64,000 bases of DNA, from assembly GCA_003353785.1 (NCBI GenBank), contig PIVX01000001.1, positions 186,001-250,000 on the forward strand. Reading direction: 5' to 3'. Under the pieces are notes generated by a model. That model searched no databases, was not told where the DNA came from, and saw only the letters and a program-made list of their open reading frames with translations. How positions within the stretch are numbered: the stretch's first letter is position 1; every line of letters begins with the position of its first letter. This DNA is from Gammaproteobacteria bacterium. Lineage in GTDB: Bacteria > Pseudomonadota > Gammaproteobacteria > PIVX01. Of this stretch, positions 56,763 through 64,000 are shown piece by piece. Both the position numbers and the translations under genes were made by a program.

Positions 56763-59042
56763 ATGAAACTTCTATTGCCTTTATGCTTTATATTATCATT
56801 AATACTCAATGATATATTTGCCTATGCTCCTCGGGTAGACATGGAATATAAAGGGGGTAATAAACGTCATATAGGCAGATATGGTTTCTTGTTACCATTA
56901 TATGAACCAAAATCTAGCTTGCTATTTACCAATATGTTTCTAATGCATGATAGCAAATCAAATGTTGAAGGTAATTTTGGTCTTGGTCTCAGACAAAAAA
57001 TGTCCCAGAACTCCATTCTTGGTACCTATGGTTTTTGGGATATTAGAAAAATCAAGAATGTAGCAAACAAGGTTCATCAGCTAACTATTGGAATAGAATA
57101 CCTTACTAAGCTATTTGAAGCCAGAATCAATGGATATTTCCCTCAAAATAAACGCTTTTTAATTGATTCAACAAACGTTGCTGTCCCTTTTAGGCTAACC
57201 AGAGAGTTTAACCAAACTTTAGGTAACACTATTCAAACCATTGACTCTAATGTTACAACTACCAGTAAGTACGAGATCCCATTGGCCGGCTTTGATATTG
57301 AAATTGGGGGCAATATCTTTGATAGATTAGAAGTTCATACAGCATATTATCATTTCAATGGCAGAGATAGTGCCAAATCCGTTAACGGCACTCGCCTTAG
57401 GAGTAGTTTATATCTATACAAAAATTCATCAACTAACCATTGGCAAGGGTTAGATATTCAAGGAGAGTTGAACTATGACAACATTAGAAAGTGGAGCAAC
57501 TATTTAGGAATTAGACTTACTTGGTCATTTACTAATACCAAAACTAAACCTGCGAGAAATTCTATTAATGATAAGATGACTCAAATGATTATTCGCGATG
57601 TAGATGTTATCTCTGATAGCACCACTAAGAGTGTTATAACTCAATTAGCAGAAATAGAAGAGACCACAGGGTTTGCTGCTGCTTTGCTTACAAACGATGA
57701 TATAAAAAAATTAGGTCTAGAAAATGTTGAATTTGTTGGTAAGAATACAACTATATTTAGCGATGGCCAAGCATTTAGGACAGAACTAGAACAAAAAATA
57801 AACCACTCAAGCTATAACTTAATGGGCATTATAACTAGGGACAAAAATAATAAGTTGACATTTCTTCCATTAATTAATTCTAGTGATAACACCATAAATA
57901 CTGAAGTAAGTAATAAAATATCACAAAGTATAAGCAATGCCGGGCTTGTTCCTGAAAATTCCTTGGCCAAAACTAATGAACAACAGCAAGCCTTCGCTAA
58001 GTCATATGAACTAAAAATAATTGATGAGCAGAATTCAACAACTGGAATTCTTGTAATTGCTAAAAATGCTGCTTTTCTTAATCTTAATAAAAAGGTATAT
58101 CAAGATAATAAAAATAATGAGCTTTACAGAATTCTTACTGATGATTTAAAAGAAGATTTTTCTAAAGTATATAGTGGTGCCGGTTATAGATATCCTCTTA
58201 TACCTCTAGTTATCACAGATCCATCAACTCGCCATATTGGATTACCAGGGATTACCATGGCCTATAAAATGTCAAACTTAGTATTTAATAAGTTACCCCA
58301 AGCTATTCAAGATAAAGTTCAGCAGTCAGGAATTGATATTAATGAGGTGGATATCTTGTATGTGAATCAGTACTTATATTTTTCTGCTAGTGCAGAAGAA
58401 GATAATGCAAACCCACCTAACCATGTACCACTTCAACCAAATGAGCCTGCACGCATTAGATTCAATGTTTATGCTCACAATAATGCTCCAAACTTGACTC
58501 CAACTTACTATGATAGACATAATTACATCAAAGTATCTGTTATGCCATTAAATGGTGCTCTAATTGATATCGATAATAGTGCTCCGCAAGATATTCATAC
58601 TCATACATTAAATGGCCGCAATGTCTGGTCACCTCAGCATAGTAGTAATCTACCTCTTACAGTATATGCCCCTACTAACAGAGTTCCAGGTGGTACCCAA
58701 CCTGCAGGTGCATTTTATAGCGTAGGAATAATCCAGCCTAACCATCCAGGAACCTCACCCATACCACGAACCGGGAAAAAAGCAGTTATAACCCTCCATC
58801 AAGTTTCAGATAATAGTGATGATAACAAGTTAAGAGCCATTAACCAAAATGGTACTTCTGAACAATCACTAGTAGAGAAGTTAAATTCTTTTATAACCGG
58901 AGTTACAAAAAACAATATCCATCATCCTGGGCTTGATAATACTCACCACTTTATAGATAACATTCTTCCATTTGCCGAGCTCAATAGCATTTCCTATACA
59001 AACAATGTATTCGCATCAGATAGAAGTAAAGCCGGGTTTTAG
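56763..59042 (+). CDS. Inverse autotransporter (intimin/invasin-like barrel) with an unrecognised 500-aa passenger (759 aa)
   Basis: Exported surface protein. The signal peptide is about 1-20 (ILNDIFA). An inverse-autotransporter beta barrel (about 25-258) follows with the family pattern GGNKRHIGRYGFLLPL, VEGNFGLGLRQK, GTYGFWDIRK, LTIGIEYL and LGIRLTWSFT. The remaining 500 residues would be the passenger. I see no Ig-like repeat, lectin domain or LysM. The part near 545-660 is rich in Pro/Asn/His (NANPPNHVPLQPNEPARI). The ATG at 56763 is chosen over a TTG at 56754. It fits adhesion or host contact. The passenger fold is unknown. Confidence 0.85.
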   Translation: MKLLLPLCFILSLILNDIFAYAPRVDMEYKGGNKRHIGRYGFLLPLYEPKSSLLFTNMFLMHDSKSNVEGNFGLGLRQKMSQNSILGTYGFWDIRKIKNVANKVHQLTIGIEYLTKLFEARINGYFPQNKRFLIDSTNVAVPFRLTREFNQTLGNTIQTIDSNVTTTSKYEIPLAGFDIEIGGNIFDRLEVHTAYYHFNGRDSAKSVNGTRLRSSLYLYKNSSTNHWQGLDIQGELNYDNIRKWSNYLGIRLTWSFTNTKTKPARNSINDKMTQMIIRDVDVISDSTTKSVITQLAEIEETTGFAAALLTNDDIKKLGLENVEFVGKNTTIFSDGQAFRTELEQKINHSSYNLMGIITRDKNNKLTFLPLINSSDNTINTEVSNKISQSISNAGLVPENSLAKTNEQQQAFAKSYELKIIDEQNSTTGILVIAKNAAFLNLNKKVYQDNKNNELYRILTDDLKEDFSKVYSGAGYRYPLIPLVITDPSTRHIGLPGITMAYKMSNLVFNKLPQAIQDKVQQSGIDINEVDILYVNQYLYFSASAEEDNANPPNHVPLQPNEPARIRFNVYAHNNAPNLTPTYYDRHNYIKVSVMPLNGALIDIDNSAPQDIHTHTLNGRNVWSPQHSSNLPLTVYAPTNRVPGGTQPAGAFYSVGIIQPNHPGTSPIPRTGKKAVITLHQVSDNSDDNKLRAINQNGTSEQSLVEKLNSFITGVTKNNIHHPGLDNTHHFIDNILPFAELNSISYTNNVFASDRSKAGF

Positions 59043-59056
59043 TCATAAATAACTGC

Positions 59057-59746
59057 TTAATCTAACCAATTAAAATTTAATTTGGCATGCATAGCTAACT
59101 CTTTTTTATGCTCCAAGTAGTTATTATCAAATTTTCTAACTAACCGCCAAAATCTTTGGCTATGATCAAGATGAATTGTATGACATAGCTCATGGATCAA
59201 CACATATCTTGCTAAATGTTTTGGCAAGAATAGTAATTTATAATTTACGCTTATATCTTTCTTTGCTGAGCAACTGCCCCAAATAGTTAACTGCCCCCTT
59301 ATTGAAGCATCCCGATAATCTAAATTAATCTCCTGACTAAGTGTTTCTAAGTATCCAAGTAGATTTTCCTGTGCTAATTTAAATAACCATTGCTTAATAA
59401 TTTTTTTAAATTTAGTCTCGATAATATCCCCAAGAACTACTAAAGAAAAATCTGGCCTTTCAATGTATTTGCATACTCCTTTACTAGCCATATAAGTGAT
59501 TTGGTATTTTCTTTGTAAAAATTCAATAGATATCTCACTTGGAAAATAAAACTCTTGTTTTGGTTGGTTCTTACTAATTTGTTTACTGATCCAAGTTTTA
59601 TGGGTATCAATAAATTGTTTTATGTTAAAATCAAATTTCTCAGGAACAACTACCTCAACACCTTTTGTACTCGTATAGGTTATTTGTGGTCTCTTCGCTT
59701 TTTTGCTGATCCTTACTTGATAATCTAGAGTGTCTACATCTTCCAT
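59057..59746 (-). CDS. YgjP-type metallopeptidase-fold protein (DUF45, 229 aa)
   Basis: Zincin-like protein with HELCHTIHLDHSQRFW near 186-201 (HExxH plus a downstream His). WGSCSAKKDISVNYKL precedes it, diagnostic of the YgjP/DUF45 group. No signal peptide is present, so it is cytoplasmic. It is the last gene of the minus-strand lipid-transport run, 8 bases after the auxiliary lipoprotein. The substrate is unknown. Confidence 0.88.
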   Translation of the reverse strand: MEDVDTLDYQVRISKKAKRPQITYTSTKGVEVVVPEKFDFNIKQFIDTHKTWISKQISKNQPKQEFYFPSEISIEFLQRKYQITYMASKGVCKYIERPDFSLVVLGDIIETKFKKIIKQWLFKLAQENLLGYLETLSQEINLDYRDASIRGQLTIWGSCSAKKDISVNYKLLFLPKHLARYVLIHELCHTIHLDHSQRFWRLVRKFDNNYLEHKKELAMHAKLNFNWLD

Positions 59747-59754
59747 ATAGCAAA

Positions 59755-60342
59755 TTATCTAGTGTAAATCTTTACAAAATTAATAGTTCTTGGGATCAAT
59801 TTGAGCATTGCTTCATTCATAGCAACAACCCCACCATAAGCATTATCAGTTGGACATGGAATTTTTACTTTAAATAATCTGCTAGCAATGATCTTTTGTT
59901 TTCTAAGATCGTAAAGATTAGCAATGTAGGATACTAAAATTTCACTCTGAGTATCTAAGAAACTCTGATGCCATTGTAGAATTCTAATGTTTAATTTCCA
60001 ATTAGCAGTTTTAGCAAAAGCATTCCCTATTACAGCCTTGAATAACCCAGCTTTATTAAAGCTCTCTAATAATAGTTCTTGTAAAAGGTTAGAAGGATTT
60101 GCTGACCATTTACTATAGGCATATTCACTAATTTGGAACTCCCGTTCAGAATATAGCATAGCATTAGTTTGTAAACCACGAATAGCGTTTGGAACATCAA
60201 TAGCTAAAACTTGCTGATTGCTATACCCCCTAGTAACACGTACAGGTGCTAACGTATAGTAATCTATTGGCTTAACGTTAACAGGACCTAAACTACATCC
60301 AGATAAAAACAGCAATGGTAATAATAAGAATTTTTTTGTCAT
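59755..60342 (-). CDS. ABC-type transport auxiliary lipoprotein (PqiC/YmbA-like, 195 aa)
   Basis: Outer-membrane lipoprotein (lipobox LFLSGC, Cys16) of the PF03886 group. The hallmark YYTLAP is near 28-33, then AIDVPNAIRG, YSEREFQISEYAYSKWSANP and LLQELLLESF. Family members form the periplasmic/outer-membrane part of MCE transport systems such as Pqi. Its ATG immediately follows the mlaD-like stop (TAA-ATG), so the two are coupled. It completes a four-part transport set with MlaE, MlaF and MlaD. Confidence 0.9.
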   Translation of the reverse strand: MTKKFLLLPLLFLSGCSLGPVNVKPIDYYTLAPVRVTRGYSNQQVLAIDVPNAIRGLQTNAMLYSEREFQISEYAYSKWSANPSNLLQELLLESFNKAGLFKAVIGNAFAKTANWKLNIRILQWHQSFLDTQSEILVSYIANLYDLRKQKIIASRLFKVKIPCPTDNAYGGVVAMNEAMLKLIPRTINFVKIYTR

Positions 60343-61272
60343 TTATCCTCCCTCTCCAGGGCCAATCCTAGATTTTGCCCTTCCCCTAACCAACATTGAT
60401 GGATCTTCTTGTAAATCGCGAGATAAATCATTAAAACTTGAGAGAGCATGCTCTAATTTCTCCATCGTTTTACTCATCAAAGGGATCAATTGTTGATTTA
60501 AATCGATTATTAACTTGCTAGTATCACCCATAGTATTATTGAAATATTTAGTAGATTTACTAACCGAAACAGATGTACCTTCAAAACTAGCTAAAGTTTT
60601 CTCAGCTTGTTCAATAAACCTTGGCATACGTTGACTTACTTTAGAAATATCTTCTATCAACATATTAAATTTTTCAAAATTTTCATCTATAGACTGCATC
60701 TTAGTAGATAAATGCCTAGCAATTGTATCAAAACTCTTTAACATATTCTTAAAATACTGCTGATTTTCATCATCTAATATACCTTCTATTCTTGCGACTA
60801 AACTTTTTAAGTTTATAGTGGCTTGGTTAATGGCTTGATCAATTTCAACAAATAGAGAAGGACTAGATTTAATAACAGGATAAGGCTCATTTAGTTTGGC
60901 TTTAATCTTCCTACCATATGGAATTAAAGTTTTTAAACCAATAAATGCCAAACCAGTTATTCCTTGGGATGTAATAGTTGCATAGGTTTCATCAGTTATC
61001 GGAGTATCTGTTGCAATTTGTAAAGTTAAAATTATTTGCCTAAAGTTTACCTGATCAATTTCAATTCGATCAACATACCCAACTTTAACACCATTATATT
61101 TAACCGAAGATTTTTCTGACAACCCAGATACTGATTCACTAAAATATACCCGATACGTATCATGTTTTACACCATTAGAACCCCTAGATAACCAATATAC
61201 TCCATAAATCAACCCAATCCCAAGGATAATTACAAAAACACCTAAAAATAAATAATTAACTTTGACATTCAC
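60343..61272 (-). CDS. mlaD: MCE/MlaD-family substrate-binding protein (309 aa)
   Basis: Periplasmic lipid-binding component anchored by one N-terminal helix (about 7-27). The MCE domain lies near 38-115: YRVYFSESVSGLSEKSSVKYNGVKVGYVDRIEI, with the TGLAFIGL core. A long alpha-helical coiled region (about 140-280) follows. This is longer than the compact E. coli MlaD (183) and closer to Pqi/Mce-type proteins. It is followed by the PqiC-like lipoprotein and preceded by the ATPase. It probably carries lipids across the periplasm. Confidence 0.9.
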   Translation of the reverse strand: MNVKVNYLFLGVFVIILGIGLIYGVYWLSRGSNGVKHDTYRVYFSESVSGLSEKSSVKYNGVKVGYVDRIEIDQVNFRQIILTLQIATDTPITDETYATITSQGITGLAFIGLKTLIPYGRKIKAKLNEPYPVIKSSPSLFVEIDQAINQATINLKSLVARIEGILDDENQQYFKNMLKSFDTIARHLSTKMQSIDENFEKFNMLIEDISKVSQRMPRFIEQAEKTLASFEGTSVSVSKSTKYFNNTMGDTSKLIIDLNQQLIPLMSKTMEKLEHALSSFNDLSRDLQEDPSMLVRGRAKSRIGPGEGG

Positions 61273-61326
61273 TATATATTACTTCTTCTCATTTAAATTA
61301 ATAAAATTAAAACTAAGATATTTTAA

Positions 61327-62094
61327 TCAATTTGATCCATTTTGGTAATGTCGTTTGGATCTTTTTCCACCAAAATACGCTTGAATTTCATCTTCTTTTA
61401 TATTAACAAGCTCATCCATTGGCAAGTTGGCCAATATTCGTCCTCTAGCAATAAATGCAACTCTATCAGCAACATGCCACAAAGTATCTAAATCATGTGT
61501 AACTAACACAATGGTTAAATCTAAAGAATCACGTAAATACAAAATTAATTCTTCTAATTTATCAGCACTATTTGGATCAAGTCCGGCAGTGGGCTCATCT
61601 AAAAACAACAGTTCTGGCTCCAATGCTAAAGCACGAGCTAAAGCTGCTCTTTTTACCATACCTCCACTTAACTCTGCAGGATAGAGATCAGCAGCATCAT
61701 TTTTCAAGCCTACCTGCTTTAAACGCAAATATCCAACATCTCTACAATCAGAGCTTGATAAACCAGTAAACTCACTAATAGGGAAACATATATTTTCCAA
61801 TACCGTTAATGAACTAAACAATGCACCATGCTGAAATAAAACTCCCCAACACTCTTCAAGTCTAGACATTTCTTGCTTAGAATCATCAGCTAATGATCGA
61901 CCTAATACATTAATCTTTCCGGCAACTTGCTTTTGAAGTCTTAAAATAGTCCTAATAAGAGTTGTCTTTCCAGATCCAGACTCACCCACAACTGCAGAAA
62001 TATCACCACATACCACATTAAAATTCAGATCTTGATGAATAGTTGTATTACCAAATTTATTAGTCAGATTTTTAACTTCAATTACATGTTTCAT
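61327..62094 (-). CDS. mlaF: MlaF-type ABC ATPase (255 aa)
   Basis: Energises the lipid transporter. Walker A is GESGSGKTTLIR near 38-49, signature ELSGGMVKRAALAR, Walker B LLFLDEPTAGLDP, and H-loop LVTHDLD. The MlaF/Ttg2A pattern (GVLFQHGALFSSLTVLENI) is clear. It starts one base after the mlaE stop. The 54-base gap to mlaD is the largest in the operon. Confidence 0.94.
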   Translation of the reverse strand: MKHVIEVKNLTNKFGNTTIHQDLNFNVVCGDISAVVGESGSGKTTLIRTILRLQKQVAGKINVLGRSLADDSKQEMSRLEECWGVLFQHGALFSSLTVLENICFPISEFTGLSSSDCRDVGYLRLKQVGLKNDAADLYPAELSGGMVKRAALARALALEPELLFLDEPTAGLDPNSADKLEELILYLRDSLDLTIVLVTHDLDTLWHVADRVAFIARGRILANLPMDELVNIKEDEIQAYFGGKRSKRHYQNGSN

Positions 62095-62095
62095 A

Positions 62096-63214
62096 CTAAA
62101 TATTCTTCCAACTAAATATTATTGAGAATATTGCATCAGCAATAATAATCAAGAAAATAGCTTGCACTACACTTTTTGTAGTATTTCTACCTACACTATC
62201 GGCACTTAATTCAACCCTAAAGCCCTGAAAACAGCCAACTAAACCTATTATCAAAGCAAAAACAGGAGCTTTGCCAAGCCCAATAAGATAATGCTCTAAT
62301 TGCAGTTCATCTTGAAGCCGCATTAAATAATCAGAAAATTCCACATGCAACATAAATTTTGACATTACCATACAACCAAAGATCCCAAAAATATCAGCTA
62401 AAAAAGTTAACAATGGCATAACTATCAATAATCCTAATATTCTTGGTACAACTAATCTCTCATGTGCAGAAACACCCATCGTATTAAGAGCATCTATTTC
62501 TTCATTAATTTTCATCATCCCGATCAAAGCAGCATAAGATGAGCTAGTCCTACCAGCAGCAATTATTGCTGTTATCAGAGGTGAAAATTCTCTTAACATA
62601 GCAACTCCAGAATAATAAGCTATATAAATGTTAGCGCCGTAAGTTTTTAATTGCAGTCCCATCTGGTATGCTAAAACAACACCTATTAAAAAAGCCAATA
62701 AAGATACTATGGGTATAGCATTAACCCCAGCATCTTCAACAGCAGCAAACACCTGTCGAAGAGATAATCCTTTGCCTGACCGTGCCATTTTTAGAATATT
62801 ATTGGTAATATAACCAATAAAGTTAATAAACAACAATAAATTAGTGACTTTTAAATTAAATTGATAACCAATTTTTTCAATAAATGAAAATTTTTTACTA
62901 ACCTTCTGTTCAACATTATTTTCAACAATTTTTTTAATTTCAGCTAGCAAAGCTAATTTTTTCTTACTAAAGCCACAAAAAACTACCTCTGCATCAGCAG
63001 ACAATCTCTCTATTATTACGTTAATAAGCCAAGCACCCGTAGAATCTAACTTTTTTATATTTTCGCCATTCACAATTATTTTATTAGACGAAATTTCTGG
63101 AAGTTTCTCCACCTGCAAACGCAAAACATTATAAAAAGAAACTGTCCATTCACCAGTTAATAGAATGCTGTCTTTAAATACAGAAATGGATTGGATCACA
63201 GTACTAGTCACCAT
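62096..63214 (-). CDS. mlaE: MlaE-family permease with N-terminal STAS-like domain (372 aa)
   Basis: Inner-membrane permease of the MCE transporter. The permease part (about 125-372) carries AIIAAGRTSSSYAALIGMMKINEEIDALNTMG near 215-245, the family core, and GCFQGFRVELSADSVGR. Residues 1-100 look like a STAS/MlaB-like domain (KKLDSTGAWLINVI), so the MlaB function is fused, unlike E. coli where it is separate. It is the first gene of the run mlaE-mlaF-mlaD-lipoprotein-ygjP. Confidence 0.92.
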   Translation of the reverse strand: MVTSTVIQSISVFKDSILLTGEWTVSFYNVLRLQVEKLPEISSNKIIVNGENIKKLDSTGAWLINVIIERLSADAEVVFCGFSKKKLALLAEIKKIVENNVEQKVSKKFSFIEKIGYQFNLKVTNLLLFINFIGYITNNILKMARSGKGLSLRQVFAAVEDAGVNAIPIVSLLAFLIGVVLAYQMGLQLKTYGANIYIAYYSGVAMLREFSPLITAIIAAGRTSSSYAALIGMMKINEEIDALNTMGVSAHERLVVPRILGLLIVMPLLTFLADIFGIFGCMVMSKFMLHVEFSDYLMRLQDELQLEHYLIGLGKAPVFALIIGLVGCFQGFRVELSADSVGRNTTKSVVQAIFLIIIADAIFSIIFSWKNI

Positions 63215-63239
63215 AATGAATCATGATTTACCTAAGATA

Positions 63240-64000
63240 TTATTTCGACCATTTTTTCAAATATTTAAACAAAGTACGTATTGCTAATGCTTCCCCACCA
63301 TATGGCCTACCAGGAGTACTTGAAGAATTCCAACACATCATATCAAAATGAATATAGTCTTTAACTTTATCTTGAATAAATTTCTGTAAAAATAATCCCG
63401 CTTTTATAGCACCACCATATGGTTCTTTTGAAGTACAATTTAATAAATCTGCATAATCTGATCTAATGGTTTTCTCATAATTTTTATAATACGGCATGTG
63501 CCAAACAGGATCATTAATTTCATAGCTTAAATCCACTAGCTCGCGAGCTAATTTAAGGTTATCACAAAACATAGACGGTAGATCGGGAGCTAAACCATAA
63601 CTAGCTGCTCCAGTTAAAGTAGCCATATCTATCAATAAATCTATTCTTTCACTAGAGGCTTCATATAAAGCGTCAGATAAAACAACTCTACCTTCAGCAT
63701 CAGTGTTATCAATTTCAATCTTTAATCCAGATTTTGTTGTAATTACATCCCCTGGACGATATGCACAACCTGAAATAGAATTCTCAACTGCTGGGATTAA
63801 TACCCTTAAGTTAATAGGTAAATCGGTTTGGATAATCATTCTTGCTAAAGCTAAAACATTCGCTGCACCGCCCATATCTTTTTTCATATCACGTATTGCC
63901 TGTGCCGGCTTTAAATTCAATCCACCAGAATCAAAACAAACACCTTTACCTACTAAAGTTAGGCTAGGATTGCTACTATCTCCCCAACGTATATCTATTA
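63240..64000 (-). CDS. Leucyl aminopeptidase family M17 protein, 5' end beyond the window
   Basis: The coding frame stays open to base 64000, so the N-terminal part is cut off. The C-terminal catalytic domain is present: VGKGVCFDSGG (metal-site Lys and Asp), MKKDMGGAANVLA, NTDAEGRVVLSDAL (Asp/Glu metal ligands and the bicarbonate Arg), then SYGLAPDLPS and GEALAIRTLF. All metal residues visible in this part are kept. M17 enzymes are cytosolic hexameric aminopeptidases. Subfamily (PepA or PepB-like) cannot be set without the start. It ends 25 bases before mlaE. Confidence 0.92.
   Translation of the reverse strand, partial: IDIRWGDSSNPSLTLVGKGVCFDSGGLNLKPAQAIRDMKKDMGGAANVLALARMIIQTDLPINLRVLIPAVENSISGCAYRPGDVITTKSGLKIEIDNTDAEGRVVLSDALYEASSERIDLLIDMATLTGAASYGLAPDLPSMFCDNLKLARELVDLSYEINDPVWHMPYYKNYEKTIRSDYADLLNCTSKEPYGGAIKAGLFLQKFIQDKVKDYIHFDMMCWNSSSTPGRPYGGEALAIRTLFKYLKKWSK

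Overview
The window is an AT-rich, densely coding chromosomal segment of a proteobacterium. Neighbourhoods that point to a gammaproteobacterium are cmk-rpsA-lapA-lapB, divergent ssb/uvrA, glyA-nrdR-nusB-pgpA, ydbH/ynbE/ydbL, yadG-yadH, and rpsF-rpsR-rplI-dnaB-alr-radA. RpsA and GyrA also read as gammaproteobacterial types. The following suggest a host-associated bacterium with Legionellales/Coxiella/Francisella-like affinities: strong AT bias, thinned operons (no ihfB, ribDE or thiL where expected), a drug/metabolite-type transporter resembling the rickettsial S-adenosylmethionine carrier, an inverse autotransporter, an effector-like two-helix membrane protein, and a glycine-zipper 17-kDa-type surface lipoprotein. 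The genus cannot be fixed from the sequence alone. No rRNA, tRNA, CRISPR array, prophage or intact insertion sequence was seen.

Layout. 0.3-2.4 kb: an OmpR-family two-component pair on the minus strand. 2.4-2.65 kb: a more GC-rich fossil that looks like the tail of an IS200/IS605 tnpB gene. 2.70 kb: three TTTAC repeats phased at 10 bp. 2.8-18.5 kb: one long plus-strand run, purB-prs-purM-purL-purQ-purH-purC/E-purD-purN-purF-orf-LOG-folD. It encodes every step from ribose 5-phosphate through PRPP to IMP, plus FolD, which supplies the one-carbon cofactor. 18.5-24.2 kb: nhaD, an alpha/beta hydrolase, def, the YadGH-type ABC exporter and a DMT carrier. 24.3-33.6 kb: ssb/uvrA, a WlbA-type sugar dehydrogenase, lapB-lapA-rpsA-cmk, and a small outer-membrane barrel. 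34-39.4 kb: a sodium:solute symporter-like protein, a LuxR-type regulator and gyrA. 39.6-46.1 kb: DUF2007, pgpA-nusB-nrdR-glyA, then the ydbL-ynbE-ydbH set, which is split by a decayed secreted-protein gene. 46.2-49.3 kb: accessory genes (VOC protein, effector-like protein, secreted orphan). 49.3-55.7 kb: radA, surface lipoprotein, alr, dnaB, rplI, DUF2232, rpsR, rpsF. 55.9-64 kb: ttcA, the inverse autotransporter, a YgjP-type metallopeptidase, an Mla-type lipid-transport operon, and an M17 aminopeptidase cut by the window end.

The main biological story is the self-contained purine operon. It has an adenylosuccinate lyase that reads like animal ADSL. It also has a PurC-PurE fusion in the domain order of animal PAICS, with class II AIR carboxylase motifs that would remove the need for PurK. 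Its PurL is large-type but split from the glutaminase. The envelope-lipid theme recurs (YdbH/YnbE/YdbL, Mla, LapAB, PgpA). Surface or secreted factors sit in the accessory patches.
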